Positions 42,457-51,753 are shown, counted from the stretch's first letter. The stretch: DNA of 64,000 bases from an uncultured Bacteriovorax sp. (GCA_946481315.1 CAMLMH010000001.1:496001-560000), one strand, 5' to 3'. A program made the numbers and translations. The notes: generated by a model from the sequence alone, not told the origin.

Positions 42457-43458
42457 CTAATATCGAAGCAGTGTCGCTCCGGCCGTTAATCCCGCTCCGA
42501 AAGCATCGAAGAGAACTAAATCACCACGCTTGATTCTTCCATCCATAATGGCTTCATGAAACGCGATAGGCACAGTTGCAGCGGAAGTGTTTCCATATTT
42601 GTCGATGTTCACAATCATTTTTTCCATGCTCATACCCAGAAGGTTAGCGGTGGTTTCGATGATTCGGATATTGGCCTGGTGAGGAACAACCCAGTCCACA
42701 TCTTCTTTTGAGAGTCCTGCCATCTCTAAAACTTTGCGTCCGTTTTCTGCCAGTGTTCGGGTCGCCACTTTGAACATTTCTTTGCCTTTCATTTGCATGA
42801 AATGCGAGCCTTCAATGATATGTTCAGCTGTGATAGGAGTTACTGCTCCACCGATTGGCTGGTCGAAATATTCTCCGCCTGTTCCGTCTGAGTTTAAAAT
42901 AGTCGCAAGAATTTTTGAGTCAGAATGATCTTCAGCCCGACCGATGATAGCAACGCCACAACCATCGCCGAAGAGAATACATGAGTTTCTGTCTTTCCAG
43001 TTCACTTCACGAGAAAGCATTTCACTTCCCACGACAAGAACGTTTTTCGCCATTCCTGTTTTAATGAAAGAATTGGCCATGTTCACGCCGTAGACGAAAC
43101 CAGAGCAGGCAACAGAGATGTCCAGACATGTACAATTGTTAGTGATTCCTAATTTTACCTGGAGAATACAAGCTGAGTTGGGAAGTTTTACGTCCGGAGT
43201 AACCGACGCAAAAATAATAAAATCGATGTCGTTAGGCTCAAGGTTTGCTGCTTTAAGAGCATCGCGGGTTGCGTACAAGGCCATATCTGTTGGCCATTCC
43301 CCGCCTTCGGTTGAACAGATTCTTCGTTCCCGAATACCAGTGCGTTCAAAAATCCATTGATCACTTGTTTCAACAATTTTTTCCATGTCGAAATTCGTCA
43401 TCACTTTTTTTGGGGCGTACATCCCGGTACCGAGGACTTTTGCTTCATAAGTTTTCAT
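42457..43458 (-). CDS. fabH: 3-oxoacyl-ACP synthase III
   Basis: 333 residues with the KAS III triad C118 in SVACSGF, H260 in VVPHQANIR and N290 in YGNTSAA. It starts fatty acid synthesis from acetyl-CoA and malonyl-ACP. The ATG lies just 12 bases after the rpmF terminator, so fabH depends on read-through or on a promoter within that hairpin region. In many bacteria plsX comes between rpmF and fabH; it is missing here. Confidence 0.95.
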   Translation of the reverse strand: MKTYEAKVLGTGMYAPKKVMTNFDMEKIVETSDQWIFERTGIRERRICSTEGGEWPTDMALYATRDALKAANLEPNDIDFIIFASVTPDVKLPNSACILQVKLGITNNCTCLDISVACSGFVYGVNMANSFIKTGMAKNVLVVGSEMLSREVNWKDRNSCILFGDGCGVAIIGRAEDHSDSKILATILNSDGTGGEYFDQPIGGAVTPITAEHIIEGSHFMQMKGKEMFKVATRTLAENGRKVLEMAGLSKEDVDWVVPHQANIRIIETTANLLGMSMEKMIVNIDKYGNTSAATVPIAFHEAIMDGRIKRGDLVLFDAFGAGLTAGATLLRY

Positions 43459-43469
43459 AAGTCATATCC

Positions 43470-43520
43470 AAAAAAAAAGCCCTTATTTTACTTCCTACTA
43501 CTAGGGTGTAACATAAGGGC
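43470..43520 (-). terminator. Terminator of rpmF
   Basis: On the reverse strand GCCCTTATGTTAC pairs with GTAAAATAAGGGC (one bulge) across a roughly 15-base loop and is followed by eight or nine Ts. A strong hairpin that ends just before the fabH start. Confidence 0.75.
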
Positions 43521-43549
43521 GTTGATTAAATTTTTAACTCAAAAGGAAA

Positions 43550-43759
43550 TTATTCAGCAGTTGCTTGTGCCGCTTCAGTTTTTACTGGAACAACAACTTT
43601 CCCTTTGTAGTGACCACAACCAGAACAAACAGTGTGTGGCATAACGTGAGCGCCACAGTTTGAACAGGCCATTGGGTGTTTTCTATATAGTTTATGATGC
43701 TGACCAGCTCTTCTTAAACCTTTTCTTGAAACCGAATTTTTCTTCTTAGGAACTGCCAT
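43550..43759 (-). CDS. rpmF: Ribosomal protein bL32
   Basis: 69 residues, slightly longer than usual. The start MAVPKKKNSVSRKGLRRAGQH and the zinc-binding pairs C-S-N-C and C-S-G-C in ACSNCGAHVMPHTVCSGCGHYKG show L32 of the cysteine-containing type. It is preceded by yceD (DUF177), the usual partner, and followed by a hairpin. Site CGGAG lies about 8 bases before ATG. Confidence 0.96.
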   Translation of the reverse strand: MAVPKKKNSVSRKGLRRAGQHHKLYRKHPMACSNCGAHVMPHTVCSGCGHYKGKVVVPVKTEAAQATAE

Positions 43760-43870
43760 TGTATACTCCGGGGCTGCAAAATAACTTCAACTTTTTAATT
43801 ATGAGGGATAATCTTTACGCGAGAAATCGTCCTTCGGCAAGCCTTTTTCCTTTTTGATGCAAGGCAAACC

Positions 43871-44383
43871 TTAAAAATGCACGGGATTCTTACACTCACC
43901 CTCACAACGAGGAAAAGGTGGAACCTCAATAAAAATCTGTTCGTGAATCGCTTCTCTGATATCGGCCATGCCTTTATGGAAAAAATAAAGCTCCATTTCC
44001 TGATTATCGGCAAAGACCGTTGTGGCCTCAGCATATTCCGGAAGTTTTTCTTTACTGTCGTGAAGGAACGCTGCGTTGAACGGAACTTCCAGTTTCAGGG
44101 CCACCGGCGCCAGACACCGGCCACAAGGTTGGTGAAAATTTGTTTTCACATCCCCGTGAACAATTAAATGATCGCCTAAAAAGTTATTAGTTTTGCGGGT
44201 GATTTGCAGTTTCAGGGCAATATCACCGGCCGGGCGGACATCTTCAGCGTCGAGTTCTTCTTCGAGTTCTGTCAGCAGATCTTTGACCCAGGGAACGCCA
44301 GCTCCGAGTTCGTAATCTTCGATGATGTCATGAGAATATTTACTGATCGCAATGATCGGATCTAAATGAGTATTAATTTTCAT
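43871..44383 (-). CDS. DUF177/YceD-family protein
   Basis: 170 residues from ATG 44383; a TTG nine codons before is less likely. Residues near LIVHGDVKTNFHQPCGRCLAPVALKLEVPF give the family pattern with its two cysteines, and a second pair (CEGECKNP) closes the C-terminus, perhaps binding metal. YceD affects 23S rRNA accumulation in plants and bacteria and is almost always cotranscribed with rpmF, as here (111 bases apart). Confidence 0.85.
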   Translation of the reverse strand: MKINTHLDPIIAISKYSHDIIEDYELGAGVPWVKDLLTELEEELDAEDVRPAGDIALKLQITRKTNNFLGDHLIVHGDVKTNFHQPCGRCLAPVALKLEVPFNAAFLHDSKEKLPEYAEATTVFADNQEMELYFFHKGMADIREAIHEQIFIEVPPFPRCEGECKNPVHF

Positions 44384-44479
44384 AAGGATTAGAGATTTAA
44401 CTCTCTTCAAATAAAAAGTACAATCAAAAAGGTGCCAGCAGACTTTTGGTTTAGCAGTCGGTCATTTAAGTGGGCGTAA

Positions 44480-44986
44480 ATGAATATTCTCGTTTGTGGA
44501 TTTATGGGTTCGGGGAAATCAACTTTTGTTAATAAGTTGAGTGCGACTATGCCCGACTGGCAAAGTTTTGATTTAGATCATGAGATTGCCGGAAGCCTTC
44601 AGATTAAACCAGACGATCTTGGTGACTGGATCCGGTTGCAGGGAATTGGGGCCTTTAGGATAAAAGAACGGGAGGAGTTAAGCCGGCTGCTCAATTTACC
44701 CGGCAACAAACTCATCGCTCTGGGGGGAGGAACACTGGAAGGCGAAGGGATCATGAAATTGATTAAAAGTTCCAGCAGCAAGCTCGTGTATCTCAATGTT
44801 CCGCTAAAAACCTGCCTTCTGCGCACAAAAGGAGATACTAACCGACCACTGCGCTCTCAATCAGAGGAAGATCTGAAAAAATTACATAGTGAGCGTGAGT
44901 CTCGCTACCGCCAGGCAGATCTTATCCTCTGTGAAGAAGATATATTAGGGATTGATGCCCTTTCCACTTTGATGCATAATTTGTAG
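44480..44986 (+). CDS. aroK: Shikimate kinase
   Basis: 168 residues with the Walker A loop GFMGSGKST (K13), the metal/substrate D31 and D33 in FDLDHEI, the arginine of GAFRIKERE and the LGGGTL motif that binds shikimate. It phosphorylates shikimate in aromatic amino acid synthesis. The gene starts a forward block that ends with the Sua5/YrdC-like gene; divergent from yceD with 96 bases between. Confidence 0.93.
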   Translation: MNILVCGFMGSGKSTFVNKLSATMPDWQSFDLDHEIAGSLQIKPDDLGDWIRLQGIGAFRIKEREELSRLLNLPGNKLIALGGGTLEGEGIMKLIKSSSSKLVYLNVPLKTCLLRTKGDTNRPLRSQSEEDLKKLHSERESRYRQADLILCEEDILGIDALSTLMHNL

Positions 44987-45015
44987 GGACATTAAACCTT
45001 CGCAGGATTCTCAAT

Positions 45016-46449
45016 ATGGCCGATTCTAAAATTTCAGTAGCACTTCTGATGCATGACCTCGCAGAGGTTAAAGAGCTAACGGCCGTTTTCAAAAAGCTGG
45101 GGATCATTCCACATTTCTACGAAGATTTAAAAACATTCTGGAGTGGTACTCTGGAGCGTCTGCCTTCTCTTTGCATTGTTGACGTGAAGATGATGAGCGA
45201 AGGGGCACTTGTCCTGCATGATCACCCGGCCGTGATCAGCGAAGAAATGCCACTGCTCTTTTTTTATTCTGAGAAAACAGAACCACTGCTGGTTTCCACT
45301 CATCAGCTCTACCATCTGGGAACACTTAAACGTTCTGGCAATTATGATGGACAGCTTAAAGCTATATTAAAAAGGCTGAATAAATCTGTGGCCCTGGAGC
45401 AAAACAATCTGATGCTGAAGATGATGATCAAAACGAAGCAGGAACAGATTGAGAAACTGGAAATTGAAAAACAATTGATCGTTCAGACAGATCAGTATCA
45501 ATCAATGGTGAAAAAAGTTTGTCTGGATTTTGAAGATCAGCGCGGGGAGAGCGATCTGTTGCGCGCTATGGAACGTGTCTTTCAGGGCATTGATGAAATT
45601 GCCGAATTTGCCATGATGGAACTTTCCTTTAATGGCCAGAAATTACTTTCACCTATTTCTCATGCATCGAAATTCCGTACTATACCTTCGCTATGGTTAG
45701 GGCAGGCTTGTCCTAATGGAATTGAATTATTCGCCCAGAATATGGCTTCGCAAGTTGCGATTGATATTATGGGAGGCGAATTAGTATCCATGCTGATTAA
45801 AGGAACAAAGGCTCGTCCCGATAAAATCATTTTTGTTAAAGCTATCAATGAAACCTTCTTCAATAATTTTGACTGGAATCTGCTGGAAGCTTACCTGAAT
45901 GGTTTCTATGCCAGCGTTCAGAATAAACTGCAGACAGAGCGACCAGTTGAAAAAAGATTTGCTTCACCATTTGAGGCCATGAACTATCTCGACCAGTTTT
46001 TATTTGGTCAGGGGGCAGGTCAGGATGTCCGCCTGGTTAATCTGGATCTGAGTGACCTGATTAACGTAATTCTGCGAAAAACATCCAATCGTTTCTTCTG
46101 GGCGCGATTTGAAAAAGAATTTATCGCCCGTCTGGAAATTCAGTCACGCATTGATTTCCGTGTTTTTGAATACGGTGCTCAGCATATGGCCTTCTTCGTA
46201 AAACCAGGTGATCTGGATTTCTTCTTTGAAGAGCTTAAAGATTTCTCAGCTAAGTTTTCCTACTGGAGATACTTTGAAGATGCAGAGGGCGTTCTCTCAC
46301 AAATGATTCGCCCGAAAGTCAGCATGGTTCCTCTTTCGGCCTATGCTTATATCAATAAAGTTCAGCAGGCTGAAGCCGCTCATAACAAAGATCCACTATC
46401 GAAACCAGCATGGTCGATCGTAGCTCCTAAAACCCAACTGGATATGTAG
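45016..46449 (+). CDS. Receiver-domain protein with coiled coil and unknown C-terminus
   Basis: 477 residues. The first 115 look like a receiver domain: D14 after strand 1, possible phosphoacceptor D56 in CIVDVKMM, S85 in FYSEKT and K105 in TLKRSG. A coiled coil follows (LEQNNLMLKMMIKTKQEQIEKLEIEKQL, about 132-160). The remaining 310 residues form at least one globular domain that I do not recognise. It is 29 bases after aroK and 5 bases before alr, so coexpressed with metabolic genes. A signalling or scaffold role is inferred. Confidence 0.55.
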   Translation: MADSKISVALLMHDLAEVKELTAVFKKLGIIPHFYEDLKTFWSGTLERLPSLCIVDVKMMSEGALVLHDHPAVISEEMPLLFFYSEKTEPLLVSTHQLYHLGTLKRSGNYDGQLKAILKRLNKSVALEQNNLMLKMMIKTKQEQIEKLEIEKQLIVQTDQYQSMVKKVCLDFEDQRGESDLLRAMERVFQGIDEIAEFAMMELSFNGQKLLSPISHASKFRTIPSLWLGQACPNGIELFAQNMASQVAIDIMGGELVSMLIKGTKARPDKIIFVKAINETFFNNFDWNLLEAYLNGFYASVQNKLQTERPVEKRFASPFEAMNYLDQFLFGQGAGQDVRLVNLDLSDLINVILRKTSNRFFWARFEKEFIARLEIQSRIDFRVFEYGAQHMAFFVKPGDLDFFFEELKDFSAKFSYWRYFEDAEGVLSQMIRPKVSMVPLSAYAYINKVQQAEAAHNKDPLSKPAWSIVAPKTQLDM

Positions 46450-46454
46450 TCACT

Positions 46455-47600
46455 ATGAAATTCCGAAGCCGACTGGTGGTTAATCTTCATCACCTTGCTC
46501 ATAATGTAGCTGAAATCAGAAAAATTGCTCCTTCGTCCCAGATCCTTTTTATGGTGAAGGCCGATGGTTACGGGCACGGTATGATACCGGTTGCCCGTTA
46601 TGCTATTACCGAACTGGGAATAAAAGAATTTGGCTGCGCCACTATTTCCGAAGCGCTGAAGCTGCGGGAAGAGCTGGCTGAGCTGGAGTTTGATATTTAT
46701 GTCTTCAGTGACATTCAACTGGAGCTGCTGGAAAACGCAGATATTTATCTCAAACGCCGTATTATTCCGGTAATCTCAAATGTCAGTGAACTGGACTATA
46801 TTCTGCACACTCCGGAGTTTAGACATTTTCCGATTTGTCTTAAATTTAATACCGGCATGAACAGACTAGGACTGGATCCTATGGATACTCCGCTGATTGT
46901 GAACAAACTCAAGCAGCACGGACGATCCTCAGTTCATCATTTGATTTCTCATTATGCCAATGCTTCTTTTCCAATGCAGACAAATGACCGAAATATTTTT
47001 CAGCGAACGCGCTTTACGGAAATTAAGAAATATTTCCGGGATGCGGGAATTACTCTGGAACGAACCAGTCAGTCCAATTCCGGAGCAACAGAACAGAAAA
47101 TCGGTCTGGCCGCAGAAAGTGGTGATACCCATATACGTCCGGGACTTATGATGTATGGCCCGACCTCGCTTCATTCAGATCACTCCGAGCTCTCTCATTT
47201 TAACGGTAAAGTTGTTTCCCGACTGGAAACATACATTCTGAGAACTTTTATCGTTTCGGCCGGTGATCCTATTGGCTATAATTCAACACCTGTTCCCCAT
47301 GACGGAGTGGTGGCCGTACTGGCCATTGGCTACGGTGACGGTTTTTCTACCCGATATGGTGGAGCTCATATTTATCACAAGGGTTTTGAGGGAACGATCA
47401 CCGGCCGGGTCAACATGGATATGATTCAGGTTCTTTTTCCAATGGAAGCTAAAGAACATATTAAACCCCATGAGATCGTCACTATCTGGGGACAACAGGA
47501 TGGTGATTTACTCAGGTTTTCCGAAGAAACAAAAACCATTCCCTATGAACTTTTTTGTTCGCTCCTTCCTCGCGTTCCCCGAGTTTATCGGTTAAACTAA
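46455..47600 (+). CDS. alr: Alanine racemase
   Basis: 381 residues of the fold III PLP racemase. The cofactor lysine is K35 in MVKADGYGHG and the second base Y293 is in IGYGDGFSTRYGG. The GYNST and GRVNMDM motifs follow the family. It makes D-alanine for peptidoglycan. It lies 4 bases before the GTG of mlaE, so alr and the mla genes are linked here by position. Confidence 0.95.
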   Translation: MKFRSRLVVNLHHLAHNVAEIRKIAPSSQILFMVKADGYGHGMIPVARYAITELGIKEFGCATISEALKLREELAELEFDIYVFSDIQLELLENADIYLKRRIIPVISNVSELDYILHTPEFRHFPICLKFNTGMNRLGLDPMDTPLIVNKLKQHGRSSVHHLISHYANASFPMQTNDRNIFQRTRFTEIKKYFRDAGITLERTSQSNSGATEQKIGLAAESGDTHIRPGLMMYGPTSLHSDHSELSHFNGKVVSRLETYILRTFIVSAGDPIGYNSTPVPHDGVVAVLAIGYGDGFSTRYGGAHIYHKGFEGTITGRVNMDMIQVLFPMEAKEHIKPHEIVTIWGQQDGDLLRFSEETKTIPYELFCSLLPRVPRVYRLN

Positions 47601-47604
47601 TTGG

Positions 47605-48408
47605 GTGAATGAAAAAATTTTGAAATACTCGCGTTCGAAGATAGAAGGTCTCGGCGCTGACATTATTGAAGCCATAGACGGACTAGGTTCCATTTCCCTT
47701 TTTTCCGCACGCTTTTTTTATTGGGCTTTTCGTAAGCCATATCGCTTCCATTTGCTGATTGAACAACTATTCTTCATCGGCAATAAAAGTATGACCATTA
47801 TCTGCCTCTCCGGGTTATTTACCGGAATGGTTCTGGCCACTCAGACATATTTTGGGTTCAAACTCATCAACGTGGACTCGTTGGTAGGTGCAATTGTTGC
47901 CATTTCACTCTCTAAAGAATTAGCCCCGGTAATGACAGGTCTGATTGTCGCAGGACGAGCAGGATCCGCTATGGCGGCGCAGATCGGATCAATGAAAGTT
48001 ACTGAACAAATTGATGCACTAGAAGTAATGGGAATTTCCAGTGTGCAGTATCTTGCGGTTCCGCGAATAATTGCCGCTACCTTTGCTGTACCTATGCTTT
48101 CCATCGTTTTTCTTTTTATTGGTAATCTTGGTGGTTATGCAATAGGGACAACGACTTTGTCGATTGATGAAGCAATGTATTTCAGTAAGCTCGGCGAATT
48201 CATGCACGTTTCAGATATCGCTCAAGGTGTAATTAAAGCAACTTTTTTTGGATTTGTTATCGCTACCATCGGAACCTATTTCGGCTTTCAGGTTGAAAAA
48301 GGAGCCGTGGGAGTAGGCCGGGGAACTAACCTCGCTGTTATCTGGGGAATGATTTCTGTTTTGGTTCTGGATTATTTCCTAACAACATTCCTCGTGAAGA
48401 TTCTTTAG
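47605..48408 (+). CDS. mlaE: MlaE-type ABC permease
   Basis: 267 residues with five or six membrane helices and the MlaE/permease signature (FTGMVLATQTYFGFK and KELAPVMTGLIVAGRAGSAMAAQIGSM). It is the membrane part of a phospholipid transporter that works with the outer-membrane lipid asymmetry system. GTG start; the ATP-binding and MCE subunits follow at once, as in proteobacterial mlaFED (order EFD here). Confidence 0.92.
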   Translation: MNEKILKYSRSKIEGLGADIIEAIDGLGSISLFSARFFYWAFRKPYRFHLLIEQLFFIGNKSMTIICLSGLFTGMVLATQTYFGFKLINVDSLVGAIVAISLSKELAPVMTGLIVAGRAGSAMAAQIGSMKVTEQIDALEVMGISSVQYLAVPRIIAATFAVPMLSIVFLFIGNLGGYAIGTTTLSIDEAMYFSKLGEFMHVSDIAQGVIKATFFGFVIATIGTYFGFQVEKGAVGVGRGTNLAVIWGMISVLVLDYFLTTFLVKIL

Positions 48409-48419
48409 GAGAATAGGCA

Positions 48420-49172
48420 TTGCTCACATTTGATAATCCCGCCATTTCTTTTAAAAATGTAACAAAAAAATTTGGCGATCATACGATTTTGCACAACCTG
48501 AATTTTGATATTCCCCGCGATAAGATCACGACCATTTTAGGATTTTCCGGTGCCGGTAAATCCACCATCCTTAAGCACATTTTAGGTATTATCAATCCCA
48601 CCAGCGGAACTGTTGAAGTTCTGGGCCAGGATCTGGCTAAAATGGACAAAGTGGACTTGAGAGAATTCAGAAAAAATTTCGGTATGCTTTTTCAATATGC
48701 CGCCCTTTTTGATTCCTTCACCGCCGCAGAAAATGTAGCCTTTCCGTTGAAAGAATTTACAGAATTGAAACCTAAAGAAATAGAAGAGAAAGTTTCAGAT
48801 CTCTTGATTTCCGTTGGTATTAAACCGGAGTCTTTTTATAAGTTGCCGTCGGAATTATCCGGAGGGATGAGAAAGCGGGTAGGATTAGCTCGCGCTCTTG
48901 CACTTAGCCCCAATATCATGCTGTATGATGAACCGACCACTGGTCTGGATCCCATCACGACTAAAATGGTTAACAATCTCATTGTAGAAACTTCTAAAGC
49001 ACATAAAACCCGAGAGATGACTTCGGTTATTATTTCTCACGACGTAAAAGCGACGTTAGAAATTTCCGACTATATCGCGTTTTTGGATCGTGGTAACATT
49101 ATAGAGTATTTACCAGTAGATGAGTTTAAGAAGTCTGAGAAGCCTTTAGTTCAGGAATTTTTAAGACTCTAA
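48420..49172 (+). CDS. mlaF: MlaF-type ABC ATP-binding protein
   Basis: 250 residues from a TTG with AGGAG about 9 bases before. It has the Walker A LGFSGAGKST, Q-loop GMLFQYAALF (with the MlaF-type QYAALFDS), signature LSGGMRKRVGLARA and Walker B MLYDEPTTGLD. It powers lipid transport with MlaE and MlaD. Second gene of the EFD run. Confidence 0.93.
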   Translation: MLTFDNPAISFKNVTKKFGDHTILHNLNFDIPRDKITTILGFSGAGKSTILKHILGIINPTSGTVEVLGQDLAKMDKVDLREFRKNFGMLFQYAALFDSFTAAENVAFPLKEFTELKPKEIEEKVSDLLISVGIKPESFYKLPSELSGGMRKRVGLARALALSPNIMLYDEPTTGLDPITTKMVNNLIVETSKAHKTREMTSVIISHDVKATLEISDYIAFLDRGNIIEYLPVDEFKKSEKPLVQEFLRL

Positions 49173-49191
49173 AAAAAGGTGAGCGCCATCG

Positions 49192-50562
49192 ATGAATGAA
49201 TTTAAAGTCGGACTCCTTGCTATTGCCACAATCGTCGCAGTTGCGTTCATGTCCTTTAAAATAACCTCCGGACAATCCGGTTTCGGTCAGTACGTAACTT
49301 ACCGGACAATTGTTAAAGATGCTTCCGGGATTTTTCCAAAGACTCCGATTAAAGTAGCGGGTATAGCTGCTGGTAGAATCAGTTCTATTGAGCTGCAGGG
49401 AAATACTGCGCTCATTACATTTGAAATTCTTAAACAGATTCAGGTGACTAAAAACTCCAAGCTCAGAATTAAGTCCGTGGGATTTTTAGGAGATAAATAC
49501 ATTGAAATTTTCATTGGTGATTCTCCGGAACTTTTAAAGAAATTTGATTTTATTGATTCTGAAGAAGCTGCAGGTATTGAAACCCTGGTAAAAGATACTT
49601 CGGAAATTCTGCTCGATGTAAAAGAGATCGTGCGTTCATTGAAAGATTCCATTGCGCCGGAAGGACAAATTTCTCCGATCAAAAAAATCTTAGCTGACGT
49701 TCAGACGACAGTTGAGAATACAAAAGAAGCAACACTTAGTTTGAAGCGTATCATGACGGGTAACGAAGAAAAGATTAATGCCCTGGTAGAAAATCTGGAA
49801 AGTTTTTCTTACGAACTTGCTTACAATATGGACAAAGGCAATCCTGATGCAGCGATCTCCGATCTGAAAAAGATCATGGCCAATGCTGATAAAATGACCA
49901 AAGACCTGTCTGAAATCGTTGCTGACGTTAAGCGCGGAAAAGGGACGATGGGAAAACTTTTAGTTGAAGAAGAAATTGCTGATCAGGTTAAGGATACTCT
50001 AGCTTCAGTCCAGAAAATTGTGGGCAAAGCTGATGCAATACGTACCGAACTGGAAGTCTTTACCGGGGCCAATACTCTGGGCGGAGGCGACAGTGAAGTG
50101 GCCCTCAGAATTTATCCTTCACCAGAAAGATTCTATCATTTAGGAATTGCCACGTCAGAAATTGGCCCTGATACTGAAACGATTACTGAAACCAGTACAG
50201 GCGGATCAACTACAGTCACGAATAAAAAAGAAAGAGAGCGCGATACTTTCCGGTTCAATGTACAAGTGGGACGCAGAATGCAGGACTGGGCATTCCGTGG
50301 GGGGCTAATTGAATCAACCGGTGGTCTGGGAATTGATTATTACTTTCAGCAATTGGGCGCTAAATTTTCTGTGGAAGCCTTCGATTATAAAAAAGACAAA
50401 GGTGCAAATCTGAGACTGATTACTGAAGCGCAAATCTGGAACGTTCTATACGGCCGTATTGCGGGTGAGGATCTGGCCGGCAAAGATAAGAGCGCCACAG
50501 TTTCAGCTGGTCTGCGATTTAACGATGAAGACTTAAAAGGACTAATGGGATTCTTTTTCTAG
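49192..50562 (+). CDS. mlaD: MlaD-type MCE-domain protein
   Basis: 456 residues: one N-terminal membrane anchor (FKVGLLAIATIVAVAFMSF) and an MCE domain at about 38-115 that forms the periplasmic lipid-binding ring. Unlike the 180-residue E. coli MlaD, a long C-terminal part follows, with predicted helices to about 280 and a beta-rich, perhaps barrel-like end (about 300-456, FRFNVQVGRRMQDWAFRGG). It may reach across the periplasm. mlaC and mlaB are not nearby. Confidence 0.87.
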   Translation: MNEFKVGLLAIATIVAVAFMSFKITSGQSGFGQYVTYRTIVKDASGIFPKTPIKVAGIAAGRISSIELQGNTALITFEILKQIQVTKNSKLRIKSVGFLGDKYIEIFIGDSPELLKKFDFIDSEEAAGIETLVKDTSEILLDVKEIVRSLKDSIAPEGQISPIKKILADVQTTVENTKEATLSLKRIMTGNEEKINALVENLESFSYELAYNMDKGNPDAAISDLKKIMANADKMTKDLSEIVADVKRGKGTMGKLLVEEEIADQVKDTLASVQKIVGKADAIRTELEVFTGANTLGGGDSEVALRIYPSPERFYHLGIATSEIGPDTETITETSTGGSTTVTNKKERERDTFRFNVQVGRRMQDWAFRGGLIESTGGLGIDYYFQQLGAKFSVEAFDYKKDKGANLRLITEAQIWNVLYGRIAGEDLAGKDKSATVSAGLRFNDEDLKGLMGFFF

Positions 50563-50571
50563 TAGAAACTG

Positions 50572-51744
50572 ATGGAAAGAAACTGGCTGATAAGGACATC
50601 ACAAAATCAAATCTTGGGCCCGGTCGCCAAGCAAAAGCTTTTAGAGTTTATTGAGAAAGGTGCGCTCGGTCTGAATGATGAAGTCGCCAGTGGAAACGGT
50701 TATTGGTTTGCACTTCGGGAAAGAGAGCTGGTTGAAAAATACATTTATGGCGACATTCCTCAGGGTTATAACCCAATTTCTGAATCCAAATCTGTTCTGT
50801 CCAAAAGAGAAAATCCAGATAAAACGACCAGTATTAACACAGCTCCTGCCAATCGCGGACAATTCGTTAAGGTTGAAACCACCAACAACGAGCCGGGGAT
50901 CTTGCCGAAAAATGATGATCTGGAATTTCCCGACGTCGATGCAATCAGGACTAAACCCCAGTCGCAGGTAGAAAACACAGACATTACCCGTTTGCCTTCT
51001 GCTGATGATCTGGAGTTTCCCGATATCACTCTCATCGCCAAAAATACAGTTGCGGTACCTGTCGCGCCCTCTTCCCATGCTGGCGCTTCAGCATCAGCAT
51101 CAACTCCATCTGTAACACCAAAAGCTCGACCGGCTAGAGAAGAAAGCTCATCTTCCAGCGAACAAATTGTTTACCCTAAAGATGATGATCTGGATTTTCC
51201 TGATGTCGAGGCTATTAAAAAAGCAGAGGACAGACGGGAAAAAACGCTGGAATTTAAAATTGATCCTTCCGTCACACAAACAGTGGCCATCCCTAAGGAA
51301 TTAACTGAGAAAGCTGTTTCAAAATCAACTGGTCCACGTGATCTCGAGAGCGATTTTGGTGATCTGGGGGAATTAACACTGACGATGGTTCAGCCCAAAA
51401 ACGAAGCTGTCAAAGAAGCTCCAGAAAAAAAAGAAGCAAAAAAAGAGCATGGTCTTAAACTGGAGAGAAAAAAAGAGCAGGTTCGCGAAACACACAAAGA
51501 AACACCTCGTGAATCAGTCAAAGAAGAAGACAAAAAACTCTTGCATGACCGCAGAGTTAAGTCTGCTCAGCCAGCAAAACCTGTACGGGAAAACCGGGAA
51601 GTTGTTTCTATTGAAACAGCACCACCCCAATTAAAAAAGAGAAACGATAATTATATATTTTTCATTCTGATTATTCTTGCTCTACTTCTATTTGCCATTT
51701 TTTTCTATTTCCGCGAAATCTTAAATAAACCTCTTCCTGTATAG
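50572..51744 (+). CDS. GYF-like domain protein with DDLEFPD repeats and C-terminal anchor
   Basis: 390 residues, 9 bases after mlaD. The N-terminal 65 residues (WLIRTSQNQILGPVAKQKLLEFI...DEVASGNGYW) resemble GYF_2/DUF4339 domains. A long disordered, charged middle holds three copies of a PK(N/D)DDLEFPDVDAI unit near residues 110-125, 145-155 and 203-215. One transmembrane helix near the C-terminus (FFILIILALLLFAIFFYF, about 362-380) anchors it. No signal peptide; the N-terminus is therefore cytoplasmic. The location next to mla genes hints at envelope biology; no known role. Confidence 0.65.
   Translation: MERNWLIRTSQNQILGPVAKQKLLEFIEKGALGLNDEVASGNGYWFALRERELVEKYIYGDIPQGYNPISESKSVLSKRENPDKTTSINTAPANRGQFVKVETTNNEPGILPKNDDLEFPDVDAIRTKPQSQVENTDITRLPSADDLEFPDITLIAKNTVAVPVAPSSHAGASASASTPSVTPKARPAREESSSSSEQIVYPKDDDLDFPDVEAIKKAEDRREKTLEFKIDPSVTQTVAIPKELTEKAVSKSTGPRDLESDFGDLGELTLTMVQPKNEAVKEAPEKKEAKKEHGLKLERKKEQVRETHKETPRESVKEEDKKLLHDRRVKSAQPAKPVRENREVVSIETAPPQLKKRNDNYIFFILIILALLLFAIFFYFREILNKPLPV
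50903..51210 (+). repeat. Three copies of a DDLEFPD-coding unit
   Basis: Near-identical DNA and protein repeats inside the GYF-like gene: around 50911-50940, 51001-51030 and 51181-51210 each code for D-D-L-E/D-F-P-D with a following hydrophobic-acidic segment. Spacing is about 90 and 180 bases. Possibly short linear binding motifs. Confidence 0.7.
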
Positions 51745-51753
51745 GAATCAAAA

